From NCBI RefSeq assembly GCF_007828955.1, contig NZ_VIVR01000001.1, forward strand, positions 2,604,001 through 2,668,000: a stretch of 64,000 nt of DNA, written 5' to 3'. A program made the translations under genes and the position numbers. The DNA comes from Kitasatospora atroaurantiaca (GTDB taxonomy: Bacteria > Actinomycetota > Actinomycetes > Streptomycetales > Streptomycetaceae). This document shows, piece by piece, positions 31,795-41,083 of this stretch; positions within the stretch are counted from its first letter, which is position 1, and the number at the start of each line of letters is the position of its first letter. A model generated the notes under the pieces. It saw only the letters and a program-made list of their open reading frames with translations, was not told where the DNA came from and did not search any database.

Positions 31795-34077
31795 GTGCCG
31801 GGCCAGAACGAGGGGGCCGACGCACACCGCCAGCGCGTGCGCCAACGAGAACTGCGCCCGATCGACGGGGGCGCAGCCGGAGAGCCGGCCGGGGAGACCG
31901 ACAGACCCGACCGCTCCGAGCCCATGCGACCACCCGTCAGCCACGGGCACGGCCTCAACGGGCACAACGGGCACCATCACGGCCTTGACGGCTATGACGG
32001 CCATGACCACGCCCGCCCAGAACGTGAGCTCCGGGCGAGGTCTGACGACGGGTCCGAGAACCGTCCGGCCACGCTCTGCCCTGTCTGCTCCGCCCCGGTG
32101 GGTGGCACGACGGAGCAACTCCTCGCCGCACTCCGGGCGAGCGAGTCCCGGTTCCGGGCGGCCTTCGCCGATGCCGGCATCGGGATGGCGCTGATCGACT
32201 CCGACGACCGCATCATCGAGGTGAACCCCGCGTTCGCCGCGATGATCGGCCACGAGGTGCCTGATCTGGTCCGGACCCACATCCACGACATCATCGACCC
32301 CGAGGACACTCCTCGGCGGCTCTACCGGGAACTGGTCCGCGGCGAGCGCGACCGGCTACGGGTCGAGAAGAGGCTCAAGCACCGCGAGGGCCGCGCGGTG
32401 TGGAGCAACGTGACGATCTCGCTCATCCGGGACGGCGCGGGAGAGCCCCTGTACACCCTGGCCATGGTCGAGGACGTCACGGAGCGGCGCCTGCTCGGTG
32501 ACCGGTTGGCGTACCAGGCCCTGCACGATCCGCTCACCCGTCTGCCGAACCGCACCCTGTTCTTCGAGCAGCTCAACGCGGCGTTCGTGCCGACCGGCGG
32601 CGAGACCGGTGCCGATCCGATCCGTACGGACCACGGGTCGGTGCGCGGCTGGGCCGATGCGGCGTCAGCCGAGCTTGCGCCCGTCGTGCCCGTCGCGCAT
32701 GTGGTATCCGTGGCGCCCGCGGTGCTGCCTGCGGGGGCTGACCTCGCAGACCTCGCGGACCTCGCGGACCTTGCGGACCTCCCGGGGCTCGAAGGAGCCG
32801 ACGCGAACGGTCGGGTTCGGCGGGTCGGCCTCTGCTACGTCGACCTGGACGGGTTCGCCGCCATCAACGAGACCCTGGGCCACCATGTCGGCGACCAGCT
32901 CCTGGTGGCGGTGGCGGCACGCCTGGAACGCGGTTTCGCGCAAGGCGAGACCCGGCTGGTGGCCCGCCTGGGCGGGGACGAGTTCGCCGTCCTCGTACCG
33001 GACAGCGATGGCAGCGAACAACTGACGATGCTGGCCGCCGAGCTGATCTCGGCTCTGGAGAAGCCGTTCGACATCGCCGGTCAGCAGCTGGTGGTGACCG
33101 CCAGCGTGGGCGTTGTCGAACGACCTGTCCACGAGACGACGCCCATCGACCTGCTGAAGGACGCCGACGCGACCCTGTACTGGTCCAAGGCCGACGGACG
33201 AGCCAGGTGGACGCTGTACGACCCGGACCGTGGCGCACACCAGCTGACCCGTCAGCGGCTCGCGACCGCACTGCGGCCGGCCTTGGAACGCGGCGAGTTC
33301 ACCGTCGAGTACCAGCCGCTGGTGGGACTGTCGGACGGCGCTGTGCACGGCGCCGAGGCGCTCGTCCGCTGGCGCCATCCCCGGTACGGCACCCTGTCAC
33401 CGGACCGGTTCATCCCGCTCGCCGAGGAGTCCGGGGCGATCGTCCCACTGGGCAAGTGGGTACTGGAGGAATCGTGCCGTCAGGCCCGGCAATGGCTGGC
33501 GGAGTTCCCGGAGACCGAGACGTTCGTGAGCGTCAACCTGGCGGCCCGCCAGATCTGGGACTCGGACGTGGTCGCCGACGTCGCCCAGGTGCTGGAGAGC
33601 ACCGGCCTGCCGGCTCGACTGCTGCAGCTGGAGATCACGGAGAGCGCCGTGCTGGGGCCGGGCGGGCGTCCGGTGCAGGCACTGCAGGCGCTGGCGGACA
33701 TGGGCATCCGGATCGCCATCGACGACTTCGGCACCGGGTACTCGAACCTGGCGTACCTCTCCCGGCTGCCCGTTCACGTGCTGAAGCTCGACGGCAGCTT
33801 CATCGAGGGGTTCCGGGACCCGGCGCCGGGCGGCCGTCCGGACAACCGGTTCCGGCGCGCCGACGCGGACGAGCAGATCGTCGGCGCCATGGTCCAGCTC
33901 GCACACGCGCTGGGGCTCACGGTCACGGCCGAGGGCATCGAGAACGCCTCGCAGGCCGAACGGCTCCGCCTCACCGGGTGCGACACCGCGCAGGGCTGGT
34001 ACTTCGCCAGACCGGGCGATGCGGAGCGCGTCGCGGCCCTCCTGCGTAAGGGCCTGCGAAAGGGCCGGGTTCGCTGA
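31795..34077 (+). CDS. PAS-GGDEF-EAL protein (c-di-GMP synthesis/degradation)
   Basis: 760 residues from GTG 31795 (GGGAG upstream). N-terminal 110 residues: charged, then a His/Gly-rich stretch (about 50-73; SHGHGLNGHNGHHH) and a C95-P-V-C98 pair. PAS domain about 112-235 (RASESRFRAAFADAGIGMALI). GGDEF domain about 245-485 with intact LGGDEF at 392-397 but a roughly 60-residue low-complexity insert containing ADL repeats, and no RxxD inhibitory site visible. EAL domain about 490-755 with E521-A-L, DDFGTGYSNL and the EGIE motif intact. Both activities look possible. No transmembrane helix, so cytoplasmic. In Streptomyces c-di-GMP controls development through BldD and others. Confidence 0.93.
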   Translation: MPGQNEGADAHRQRVRQRELRPIDGGAAGEPAGETDRPDRSEPMRPPVSHGHGLNGHNGHHHGLDGYDGHDHARPERELRARSDDGSENRPATLCPVCSAPVGGTTEQLLAALRASESRFRAAFADAGIGMALIDSDDRIIEVNPAFAAMIGHEVPDLVRTHIHDIIDPEDTPRRLYRELVRGERDRLRVEKRLKHREGRAVWSNVTISLIRDGAGEPLYTLAMVEDVTERRLLGDRLAYQALHDPLTRLPNRTLFFEQLNAAFVPTGGETGADPIRTDHGSVRGWADAASAELAPVVPVAHVVSVAPAVLPAGADLADLADLADLADLPGLEGADANGRVRRVGLCYVDLDGFAAINETLGHHVGDQLLVAVAARLERGFAQGETRLVARLGGDEFAVLVPDSDGSEQLTMLAAELISALEKPFDIAGQQLVVTASVGVVERPVHETTPIDLLKDADATLYWSKADGRARWTLYDPDRGAHQLTRQRLATALRPALERGEFTVEYQPLVGLSDGAVHGAEALVRWRHPRYGTLSPDRFIPLAEESGAIVPLGKWVLEESCRQARQWLAEFPETETFVSVNLAARQIWDSDVVADVAQVLESTGLPARLLQLEITESAVLGPGGRPVQALQALADMGIRIAIDDFGTGYSNLAYLSRLPVHVLKLDGSFIEGFRDPAPGGRPDNRFRRADADEQIVGAMVQLAHALGLTVTAEGIENASQAERLRLTGCDTAQGWYFARPGDAERVAALLRKGLRKGRVR

Positions 34078-34104
34078 CGGACGGGGTGGAGGGGTTGAGG
34101 TCGG

Positions 34105-35208
34105 TCAGACCTCGGCCGCCAGGCCGTACGCCTTCGCGATCAGACCGTAGGAACGGTGACGTGCCTCGTGGCCGTGGATGTGCGAGGTGACCATCAGCTC
34201 GTTCGCCCCGGTCCGCTTGCGCAGGGCCTCCAGGCCGTCGGCCACCTCTCCGGGCGCGCCGAGCACGACGTTCGCGAGCCAGCTGTCCAGGAAGTCGGCC
34301 TCTGCGGGGCTGTACGGGTACGCCTCGGCCTCGGCCGGCGTCGGGATCAGGCCAGGGGTGCCTCGCCGGAGGCGCAGCATGGCCAGCCCGGCCGAGCGAG
34401 CCAGCCGACGCGCCTGGGCCTCGTCGTCGGCAGCCACCGCACTGACCCCGATCAGCGCGTACGGCTCGTCGAGCACCGCAGACGGCCGGAAGCTGGAACG
34501 GTAGAGGTCCAGCGCAGGCACGGTGTTGGCGGCGCTGAAGTGGTGCGCGAAGGCGAACGGCAGGCCGAGTCGGCCGGCCAGCTGTGCGCTGAACCCCGAT
34601 GAGCCGAGCAGCCAGATCGGCGGGCGGCCGTCCCCCTTGGGCACCGCGCTGAGCCGGGCGTACGGGTGCCCGTCCGGGAAATCGCCGTCCAGAAAGTGCG
34701 TCAGTTCCGCCAGCTGCTGCGGGAAGTCGTCGGCGCCCTCGGCCGGCCCGCGGCGCAGCGCACGGGCGGTGGCCTGGTCGGTGCCGGGAGCCCGACCGAG
34801 TCCGAGGTCGACCCGGCCCGGGTGCAGTGCCTCCAGCAGTCCGAACTGCTCGGCAATCGCGAGCGGGGCGTGGTTCGGGAGCATCACACCGCCGGAGCCG
34901 AGCCGGAGCGTACGGGTATGCGCGCCCAGGTGCGCCAGCAGGACCGCCGGGGTGGAACTGGCGACCCCCGGCATGCCGTGATGCTCCGCCACCCAGAAGC
35001 GGTGGTAGCCCCACCGCTCGGCGCTGCGGGCGAGTTCGGTGGTGGCGGTCAGGGCCTCGGCGGGCGAGTACCCCTCGCCGACCGTCGCCAGGTCAAGGAT
35101 GGAGAGCGGTGCGGGGGCGGTGCCGCTGACGGCACCGCGGATGGGGTCGGTCAGAGCCCGGCCGTTGGGCTGGTCTGCTTGGAGTGGCTGCTTGTCCTCG
35201 CTGGTCAT
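34105..35208 (-). CDS. Luciferase-like (LLM class) flavin-dependent oxidoreductase
   Basis: 367 residues from ATG 35208, with AGGAGG upstream; the in-frame GTG 35229 lies before the ribosome-binding site. TIM-barrel flavin monooxygenase family: [66 protein letters not shown], and [13 protein letters not shown] are hallmark segments. Probably uses FMNH2; substrate unknown. Convergent with the GGDEF-EAL gene, 27 bp apart. Confidence 0.93.
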   Translation of the reverse strand: MTSEDKQPLQADQPNGRALTDPIRGAVSGTAPAPLSILDLATVGEGYSPAEALTATTELARSAERWGYHRFWVAEHHGMPGVASSTPAVLLAHLGAHTRTLRLGSGGVMLPNHAPLAIAEQFGLLEALHPGRVDLGLGRAPGTDQATARALRRGPAEGADDFPQQLAELTHFLDGDFPDGHPYARLSAVPKGDGRPPIWLLGSSGFSAQLAGRLGLPFAFAHHFSAANTVPALDLYRSSFRPSAVLDEPYALIGVSAVAADDEAQARRLARSAGLAMLRLRRGTPGLIPTPAEAEAYPYSPAEADFLDSWLANVVLGAPGEVADGLEALRKRTGANELMVTSHIHGHEARHRSYGLIAKAYGLAAEV

Positions 35209-35390
35209 GCCGTCAGTCCTCCTGGTCACCGGTCACCCGCGGGACTGCGCTCCCGCCGTCGGGACACAACCGGCCGACGTCACGACCTGTTCCCCGACCA
35301 CGGCAGGTGTGACCGAGGACGCGGGAGGCCGGAGACCGGGCTCGGGAATCCGGGGCGCCGGCGGGCGCCGGGAGCCTCGCGCTGCAGCCG

Positions 35391-35470
35391 GGCGCGGGAA
35401 TCGCGCGCGGGAATCGCGCGCGGGAATCCGGGCGTAGGACTCCGGGCGCGGGAATCCGGGCGTAGGCAGC
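35391..35470. repeat. GC-rich direct repeats (13-bp and larger units)
   Basis: GCGCGGGAATC recurs at about 35392, 35405, 35418 and 35446. The first three are strict 13-bp tandem copies. The last two carry the longer extension CCGGGCGTAGG. It lies between two leftward genes, just past the stop of the peptidoglycan-binding protein gene. No protein-like frame. Confidence 0.8.
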
Positions 35471-35478
35471 CGCGATCG

Positions 35479-36195
35479 TCAGCCGGTCAGCGCGGCCCGG
35501 GTGCACGGCCCGTACACACCGGGCGGGTCGCACGAGAGGCTCCGGTCCCGCTGTAGCTGGGCGACACCGCGGGCGGTCGCGTCGTCGAAGATCCCCGTCG
35601 TGTCGACGTAGGTGAAGCCCTGCTGGAAGAGGAGCCGCTGGAGTGTGGTGACCTCGGGTCCTTGGTCCCCGGCGCGCAGCGTCTTCGGTTCGCCGGAACC
35701 GTGCGGGGTCTGGGACCGGGCTGCTGTGCTCGCCGGCGCGTGCGGCTCGCTGTCCGCGGTCCGGGAGGCCGCAGTGGCCCCCGGCGGCTGGTCTGTGGCT
35801 GTCGGGAGCAGGGAGGCGGTGGGGCCGCCACCGGTCATTGCGGTGTGCGAACCGTACGGGTTCGAGGCGTACCCGGGCTGCGGGAATGCTGGGATCGGTG
35901 ACTCGGCACCGATGCGGGGGCCGGCGTCCCGGCCCCCGGTCCAGAGCATGACGGCCAGGAGCGCCACGATGGCCATGGCCGAGAAGCCGAAGAGGGCCCC
36001 GAGCAGCAAGGGCGACCCGTGCTTACGGTCGGGGTCGGCTGCCCGCGCTCGCGCATGCGGGGGCGACTGCCGTGGGATCGGATCGCGCTCCGCTTGAGCA
36101 CCGCCCCGCCGAAGGGACACCTCGATCACGTCGGGCGCAGGCTGCGCGTCCCATTCCAGGTCGACGTGCGGCACCGGTCTCGACTCCGCGGTCAT
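35479..36195 (-). CDS. Membrane-anchored peptidoglycan-binding protein
   Basis: 238 residues. Cytoplasmic N-terminus of about 60 residues, one transmembrane helix (about 62-86, LLLGALFGFSAMAIVALLAVML), and a Pro/Thr/Ala-rich stalk. A PG_binding_1 domain at about 170-237 follows (LRAGDQGPEVTTLQRLLFQQGF, then GIFDDATARGVAQLQRD), ending with two cysteines that may pair (SCDPPGVYGPC). The domain binds cell-wall peptides or sugars; no catalytic domain, so a structural or sensory role is likely. ATG preceded by GGGGGAGA. Confidence 0.88.
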   Translation of the reverse strand: MTAESRPVPHVDLEWDAQPAPDVIEVSLRRGGAQAERDPIPRQSPPHARARAADPDRKHGSPLLLGALFGFSAMAIVALLAVMLWTGGRDAGPRIGAESPIPAFPQPGYASNPYGSHTAMTGGGPTASLLPTATDQPPGATAASRTADSEPHAPASTAARSQTPHGSGEPKTLRAGDQGPEVTTLQRLLFQQGFTYVDTTGIFDDATARGVAQLQRDRSLSCDPPGVYGPCTRAALTG

Positions 36196-36876
36196 ACTGC
36201 TGTCTCCCCCTCTTCATGCTGCCGACAGGCCTCTGCAAACGTCAGAGCTCGCAGGCGGGGGAGGTGCGGTCTACTCCGGGCCGCCTGCCGATTTTTCGGG
36301 GGCGTGTGGCCCTGGCGTGCGTTGCCGGCTTGTAGCCCGCGTGCATCTCGGATTATCGCTCCGGCTTGCTCCGAAAGCCCCACCGGGTGGGTCGGAGCCG
36401 CCGGGCTGCTGCGGTCCGTTTGTCGCCGGGCCGGGCCAGGCCAGGCTGGGCCAGGCCGGGCCAGGCCGGGCCAGGCCGGGCCAGGCCGGGCCAGGCCGGG
36501 CCTGTGGCCGACCATCCTCGCCGTGGACGGCCATTTCGCAGGCTGACCGCTGACCAGCCGGCTCACCCGGGTGGCGAGTTCACGCCAGCGCCAGAAGTCG
36601 CCAGGCCCAGGGCTCGCGAACGCCGCCCCGGATCCGGCAACCTTACTGATCAGTGAGGCCGCGCACCACGGTCGCACTCATGTGCAAGGTCAGCGGGCTG
36701 GACCAGCGTCGCTCGACCCCCGCGAGCCCCTGGAGCGGCACCCCGCCCCAGGGGCTCTCGCACGTTCTGTGACCCTCGCCACACGGGGGGTGCTTCATGG
36801 CATGAAAGGTCGAGCCGCTAGCGTTATCCCTCGCAGCCACCTGTTCTCCTCCGGGCGGTGTGGAGGGAGTACGACC
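36196..36876. other. Gap with tandem repeats between divergent genes
   Basis: About 680 bp between the peptidoglycan-binding gene (-) and the DedA-like gene (+). It contains the 10-bp repeat at 36427-36504 and GC-poor text near 36300-36370. Apparent ORFs here are translations of the repeat and are not credible. No RNA gene recognised. Confidence 0.5.
36427..36504. repeat. 10-bp tandem repeat (GGCCGGGCCA units)
   Basis: Five exact copies of CCAGGCCGGG from 36451 to 36500, preceded by two degenerate copies. It is not part of a credible gene. It could form alternative hairpins because GGCC and CCGG are self-complementary. Confidence 0.85.
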
Positions 36877-37473
36877 TTGGATGCCGCAGCGGTGATCGGT
36901 CCAGCCTGGATCTGCGCGTTGGCGCTGTGCGCCGTGCTCGGTGACGCGTTTCTGCCCTTCCTGCCGAGCGGCACGCTGGTGATCCTTGCGGTCCTCAGAA
37001 CCTCTCAGGTGGACGGTGCACCACTGTTTCTGGCTCTCGGCGTGGCGGTGGCCTCGTTCCTCGGCGACCTGCTGCTGCTGAACCTGGCCCGCCGGGGCGC
37101 GCCGTCGGTACGGCGCCGTCTGGCACACCGCCCGCAGCTGGCGGCAAGCGTCGAGAGGGTCCAGCTCAGCCTCTCCGGCCGGACCAGCCGAGCTGCGGCG
37201 ACCATAGTGATCATCGCCAGGTTCGTCCCTGCAGGACGTACGGTTCTCGACCTGGCCGTGGGCCACTCGCCCGACCATCCGCGCGTGTTTCTCCGCTGGT
37301 CGGCCCTGGCCGCGCTGGTCTGGGCCGCCTACATCGTGACCCTGGGATGGCTCAACAGCCACTGGTTCGACACGGCCTGGCTCAGCCTCGCCGTGTCCTG
37401 CACCGCCGCGACGGCGATCAGCACCGCCGTGGCCCAGCTGATCCGCCGGCGCCGCCGGCCGGCCGCGGTCTGA
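36877..37473 (+). CDS. DedA/SNARE-associated-like membrane protein
   Basis: 198 residues from TTG 36877, chosen because GGAGGGAG (36862-36869) sits seven bases upstream; an ATG at 36802 is an alternative with a poorer site. Four or five membrane helices with the DedA signature region: FLPFLPSGTLVILAVL, VASFLGDLLLLNLARRG, IVIIARFVPAGRTVLDLAVG (the F/Y-x-P-x-x-R motif). Members act in lipid (undecaprenyl-phosphate) recycling or proton-dependent envelope homeostasis. Single gene; C-terminus Arg-rich. Confidence 0.82.
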   Translation: MDAAAVIGPAWICALALCAVLGDAFLPFLPSGTLVILAVLRTSQVDGAPLFLALGVAVASFLGDLLLLNLARRGAPSVRRRLAHRPQLAASVERVQLSLSGRTSRAAATIVIIARFVPAGRTVLDLAVGHSPDHPRVFLRWSALAALVWAAYIVTLGWLNSHWFDTAWLSLAVSCTAATAISTAVAQLIRRRRRPAAV

Positions 37474-37800
37474 CGCTCGGTGTGGCGCTGAGCACTGCGC
37501 TCGGGGGAAATGCACAGGACCGGAGCTCCCCGCGCCGGAGCCTCCTGTTCCCGACAGTTCCCGGGTCGTCCGGCAGGAGTGTCTCAGGACGGCAACAGTG
37601 GCCGGATCTGTGGAGCCGTACTGCCACCGGCTGCGTGATGGCTAGTAGTTGACGGCCGCTGGATAGCGCTCGCGACACATGACATGCTGAACACGCAGCA
37701 GCCAGCAAAATGTCCGATTTTCAACCTGGACGTCCGGATACCCCTACCGGGGTCTCCGGATCTTTTCTGGGCACTCGGACCCAACCCGGCAGGGGAGACC
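37474..37800. other. Gap upstream of the deacetylase-like lipoprotein
   Basis: 327 bp with no protein-like frame. It should contain the promoter of the next gene (GGGGAG ribosome-binding site at its right end). No operator or repeat recognised. Confidence 0.4.
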
Positions 37801-39054
37801 ATGAGCAGCATCTCGCGCAGGGCCGTGCTGAGCGCTACGGCGGCCACCGCGGCCCTCGGGGCCGTCGCCGCCTGCTCGAGCGGCGGTTCCAACTCCGAGA
37901 GTGTCGGGTCAGGGTCGGGTGACGGCGGCACCGGCGGCACGGGCAAGGGCGCGGTGAAGGGCACCCCCCTCGGCGACGGCTCCACGGCCGACACCGGCGC
38001 TCAGCCCAACCAGCCGAAGCCCGAGAAGCTCAAGCCCGGCGAGCGCCCGCCGCAGTTCGTGGTGTTCTCCTGGGACGGCGCCGGCGGCACCGACGACGGG
38101 CAGTTCCCGCGGTTCCTCAAGCTCGCCGAGGAACACAAGGCTGCGATGACCTTCTTCCTCTCGGGCATCTACACCCTGCCGAAGGGCAAGGCGAGCCTCT
38201 ACCACCCGCCGAAGCACTCGGTCGGCGCCTCGGACATCCCGTATCTGTCGGACGCCGCCGTGAAGAGCACCATCAAGCTCATCAGCCAGGCCTGGCGCGC
38301 CGGCCACGAGATCGGCACCCACTTCAACGGGCACTTCTGCTCGACGCGGTCCGACGGCAACGGCGTCAACAAGTGGACTCCGGAGGACTGGCAGAGCGAG
38401 ATCGACCAGGCCGTGTCCTTCGTGACCCAGTGGAAGACCAACACCGGTTTCACCGACGTCGATCCGCTGCCCTTCGACTACAAGAAGGAGCTCATCGGCG
38501 GTCGCACGCCCTGTCTGGAAGGGCAAAAGTCGCTGCTTCCGACCGCCGCCAAGCTGGGGTGGAAGTACGACGCCAGCTCGCCCGGCGGGCTGCAGATCTG
38601 GCCGCAGAAGGTCCAGGACGGCAAGATCTGGGACTTCCCGCTGCAGGGCATCCCGTTCCCGGGTCACGGCTTCCAGGTGCTCTCGATGGACTACAACATC
38701 CTGGCCAACCAGTCCGCCGGCAGCACCAAGGGCGACCCGTCCAAGTTCAACGACTGGCGGAACCAGGCCCGGGACGCCTACCTGGCCGGCTTCAACCGCG
38801 CGTACGAGACCAACCGCGCGCCGTTCTTCATCGGCAATCACTTCGAGCAGTGGAACGGCGGTATCTACATGGACGCCGTCGAGGAGACCCTCAAGGCCAT
38901 CGCGGGCAAGCCGGAGGTCCGGCTTGTGTCCTTCCGTCAGTTGGTGGAATGGCTGGAGGTGCAGGACCAGTCCACCCTGCGGAAGTTGCGCACGCTGGGC
39001 GTCGGCAAGGCCCCCACGGGCGGGTGGGAGAGCTTCCTGGGGACGGCGGGCTGA
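37801..39054 (+). CDS. Polysaccharide deacetylase-like Tat lipoprotein
   Basis: 417 residues. N-terminus ISRRAVLSATAATAALGAVAAC has both a twin-arginine motif and a lipobox (AVAAC), so it is a Tat-exported lipoprotein. A Gly/Ser linker follows. The main domain has NodB-fold features: VVFSWDGAGGTDDG at the first strand (usually TFDDG), FFLSGIY, GHEIGTHFNGHF (metal-binding H-x-x-x-H type), and a final MDAVEETLKAI helix. The strand-1 Asp pair is displaced, so activity should not be assumed. Followed by a GH12 gene on the same strand, about 290 bp on. Confidence 0.82.
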   Translation: MSSISRRAVLSATAATAALGAVAACSSGGSNSESVGSGSGDGGTGGTGKGAVKGTPLGDGSTADTGAQPNQPKPEKLKPGERPPQFVVFSWDGAGGTDDGQFPRFLKLAEEHKAAMTFFLSGIYTLPKGKASLYHPPKHSVGASDIPYLSDAAVKSTIKLISQAWRAGHEIGTHFNGHFCSTRSDGNGVNKWTPEDWQSEIDQAVSFVTQWKTNTGFTDVDPLPFDYKKELIGGRTPCLEGQKSLLPTAAKLGWKYDASSPGGLQIWPQKVQDGKIWDFPLQGIPFPGHGFQVLSMDYNILANQSAGSTKGDPSKFNDWRNQARDAYLAGFNRAYETNRAPFFIGNHFEQWNGGIYMDAVEETLKAIAGKPEVRLVSFRQLVEWLEVQDQSTLRKLRTLGVGKAPTGGWESFLGTAG

Positions 39055-39345
39055 CGCGTAGCCCGGGGGTGCGGCGCGCCGGCCTGGAGGCGGCGCGCCC
39101 GGTCCGTGGTCGACTCTGGCCGAAACCGGCCGCGGTCCGACCGTTGCCCGCCCTCGGGACCGGCTCCTATCGTGAGCCGAGGCCGTCAGCGCTCCCCCCC
39201 CAGCACTCTCTCCGTGCCCGCCACCAGACAGTTCCAGGCCTCTACAGGGTGGCTGACGGCTACTCACCACCGCGCGCGTCGCCGGCGGACCTGAAATCCG
39301 CCCCTTCCCCCCACTGGGCGCCACCCCGCCCGGAAGGAAGCCGAC

Positions 39346-40113
39346 ATGACGGCACGCGTCGCTCCGGAACCCCGTACCTCCCGCATCCCCCGCGGCTCCG
39401 ACGGGCCCCGTACCCTCCGCAGGCCCCGAGTCGTGCTTCTCGGCGCCCTCACGGCGCTGGCCGCCTCGCTGGGCCTGGCCGCCCAACCCGCCTTCGCGGC
39501 CACGTGGTCCAGCAGCGACCAGTGGGGCACCTGGACGAACGGCGGCTACACCCTCTACAACGACATCTGGGGCAGCGGAGCGGGCCCGCAGACCATCTGG
39601 GCCAACTCCTACTCCAACTGGGGTGTCTGGGCCGGCCACCCGAACACCGGCGGGATCAAGTCCTACCCGAACGCCACCAAGTACGTGGGCAAGAAGCTCA
39701 GCGCCCTGAGCTCGGTGAGCTCGAGCTTCAACGTCACCGTGCCGACCTCGGGAGCCTACGAGACGGCGTACGACATCTGGGACTCGGCCAACGCCTACGA
39801 GATCATGCTCTGGGTCAACAAGACGGGTGCCGTCGGTCCGCTCGGATCCTCGCAGGGCACCGTAACCCTGGGCGGCCACACCTGGACGGTCTACAAGGGC
39901 ACCAACGGCTCCAACGCGGTCTTCTCCTTCGTCCGTAGCTCCAACACCAGCTCCGGCACCGTGAACATCCTGGCGATCCTCAACTGGATCAAGAACACCA
40001 AGGGATGGATGGGCGACGTCACGCTGGGCAACGTCCAGTTCGGCTACGAGATCACCTCGTCCGCAGGCGGGCTCAACTTCACCACCAATTCGTTCTCGGT
40101 CAGCGCCGGCTGA
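39346..40113 (+). CDS. Secreted GH12 endoglucanase
   Basis: 255 residues with a long signal peptide cut near AAQPAFAA (about residue 51). The GH12 fold is recognisable: YTLYNDIWGSGAGPQTIWANS, HPNTGGIKSYPN, catalytic nucleophile Glu in AYEIMLWVN, and acid/base Glu in FGYEITSSAGG. These enzymes hydrolyse beta-1,4-glucan or xyloglucan. No carbohydrate-binding module. ATG preceded by GGAAGGAAG. Confidence 0.92.
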   Translation: MTARVAPEPRTSRIPRGSDGPRTLRRPRVVLLGALTALAASLGLAAQPAFAATWSSSDQWGTWTNGGYTLYNDIWGSGAGPQTIWANSYSNWGVWAGHPNTGGIKSYPNATKYVGKKLSALSSVSSSFNVTVPTSGAYETAYDIWDSANAYEIMLWVNKTGAVGPLGSSQGTVTLGGHTWTVYKGTNGSNAVFSFVRSSNTSSGTVNILAILNWIKNTKGWMGDVTLGNVQFGYEITSSAGGLNFTTNSFSVSAG

Positions 40114-40142
40114 CCCGAGCTCAGTCGGGCCGGATCTGTCCG

Positions 40143-40194
40143 GTCTACCCGGTCCACCCGGGCGACCCGGCCTACCCGGCCGACCCGGTCGACC
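40143..40194. repeat. 9-bp tandem repeat (NACCCGGNC) at the hydrolase 3' end
   Basis: About six copies of a 9-bp unit such as TACCCGGTC, CACCCGGGC, GACCCGGCC. It runs across the intergenic space and into the last codons of the minus-strand hydrolase gene. Confidence 0.75.
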
Positions 40195-41083
40195 TGTTCG
40201 CGAGCAGTCGGCCCACGACGGCCGCCGCCCCGCTCCTGCCGGCCAGGATCGAGTAGTGGTTGGTATCGGGGACCAGGACGGCCGATACCTTGGCCGGGTC
40301 GAGACCCGCGAGCTCGATCCGCTTCGCATCGTAGAGACCCTGCGGCTCGTCCAGCAGGCCGCGCTCGGCCCACAGTAGCTCGGCGGGGCAGGGCAGGAGG
40401 TGGACGGCCGCAGCGGCCTCCGCGTCGAGGAGAACCTGCCGTCCGTCCTCCTGGACCGCCGCCAGGACACAGGAGGAGCGGAGGCCGGGCTCGGTGCCGA
40501 TCAGGTCGCGCTGGGTGTAGGCATCGCTCTCCGCCGACCAGGCGCCGACGAAGGCCGGATGCCGCTGCCAGAAGGCCCGGTACGCCGAGCGGTCGGGGAA
40601 GGTCATCGACAGCCGGGCGAGTGCCGGACCGAGCACGGCGGCCAGCGCCTCGTCCTCGTGGACTCCGGGCGGCAGCGGGAAACTGACCGCGCCGTCCACC
40701 AGGAGCAGGCGCTCGACCACCTCCGGATGGCGGACCGCGGTGAGGGCTGCGACCCACGCCCCCATCGAGTGCCCCGCCAGCCGAACCGGTCCGAGGCCCA
40801 GGGCCGTGATCAACTCCGCCACGTCGTCGGCGTGGCGGGCCAGACCGTACGGCCCCTGCACGGTCCGGCTTGCCCCTCGGCCACGCAGGTCAGGGGCTAT
40901 CAGGGTGGCCCGGCCGCCGAGTTGGCGGGCCACTGCGCCCCAGGCCAGAGCGTTGGCGGTGATGCCGTGGAGCGCGACCACGGTCGGGGCGCCGGTATCC
41001 GCCGCGGGCCATCGGAGCACGGCCAGCTCACCGCCCGGCACGGAGACGTTCAGTTCCTCGTAGCTGAACGGTTCGTGACTCAC
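40172..41083 (-). CDS. Alpha/beta hydrolase
   Basis: 303 residues. Oxyanion-loop motif VALHGITANALAW, DLRGRGAS, nucleophile elbow GHSMGAW (Ser about 106), catalytic His in DTNHYSILAG. A lid domain occupies about 150-230. Esterase, lipase or C-C hydrolase function cannot be separated. GTG start overlaps the stop of the LivM-like gene (GTGA), so it is the last gene of the ABC-transporter operon and may act on the imported compound. Confidence 0.88.
   Translation of the reverse strand: MSHEPFSYEELNVSVPGGELAVLRWPAADTGAPTVVALHGITANALAWGAVARQLGGRATLIAPDLRGRGASRTVQGPYGLARHADDVAELITALGLGPVRLAGHSMGAWVAALTAVRHPEVVERLLLVDGAVSFPLPPGVHEDEALAAVLGPALARLSMTFPDRSAYRAFWQRHPAFVGAWSAESDAYTQRDLIGTEPGLRSSCVLAAVQEDGRQVLLDAEAAAAVHLLPCPAELLWAERGLLDEPQGLYDAKRIELAGLDPAKVSAVLVPDTNHYSILAGRSGAAAVVGRLLANRSTGSAG

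Noticed and set aside
35391..35470. 13-bp repeats as a possible CRISPR array
   Set aside because: Repeats are too short, spacers are absent or 2 bp, and no cas genes are in the window.
36271..36656. Several small ORFs made of Pro/Gly/Ala/Trp repeats
   Set aside because: They are translations of the 10-bp tandem repeat in different frames.
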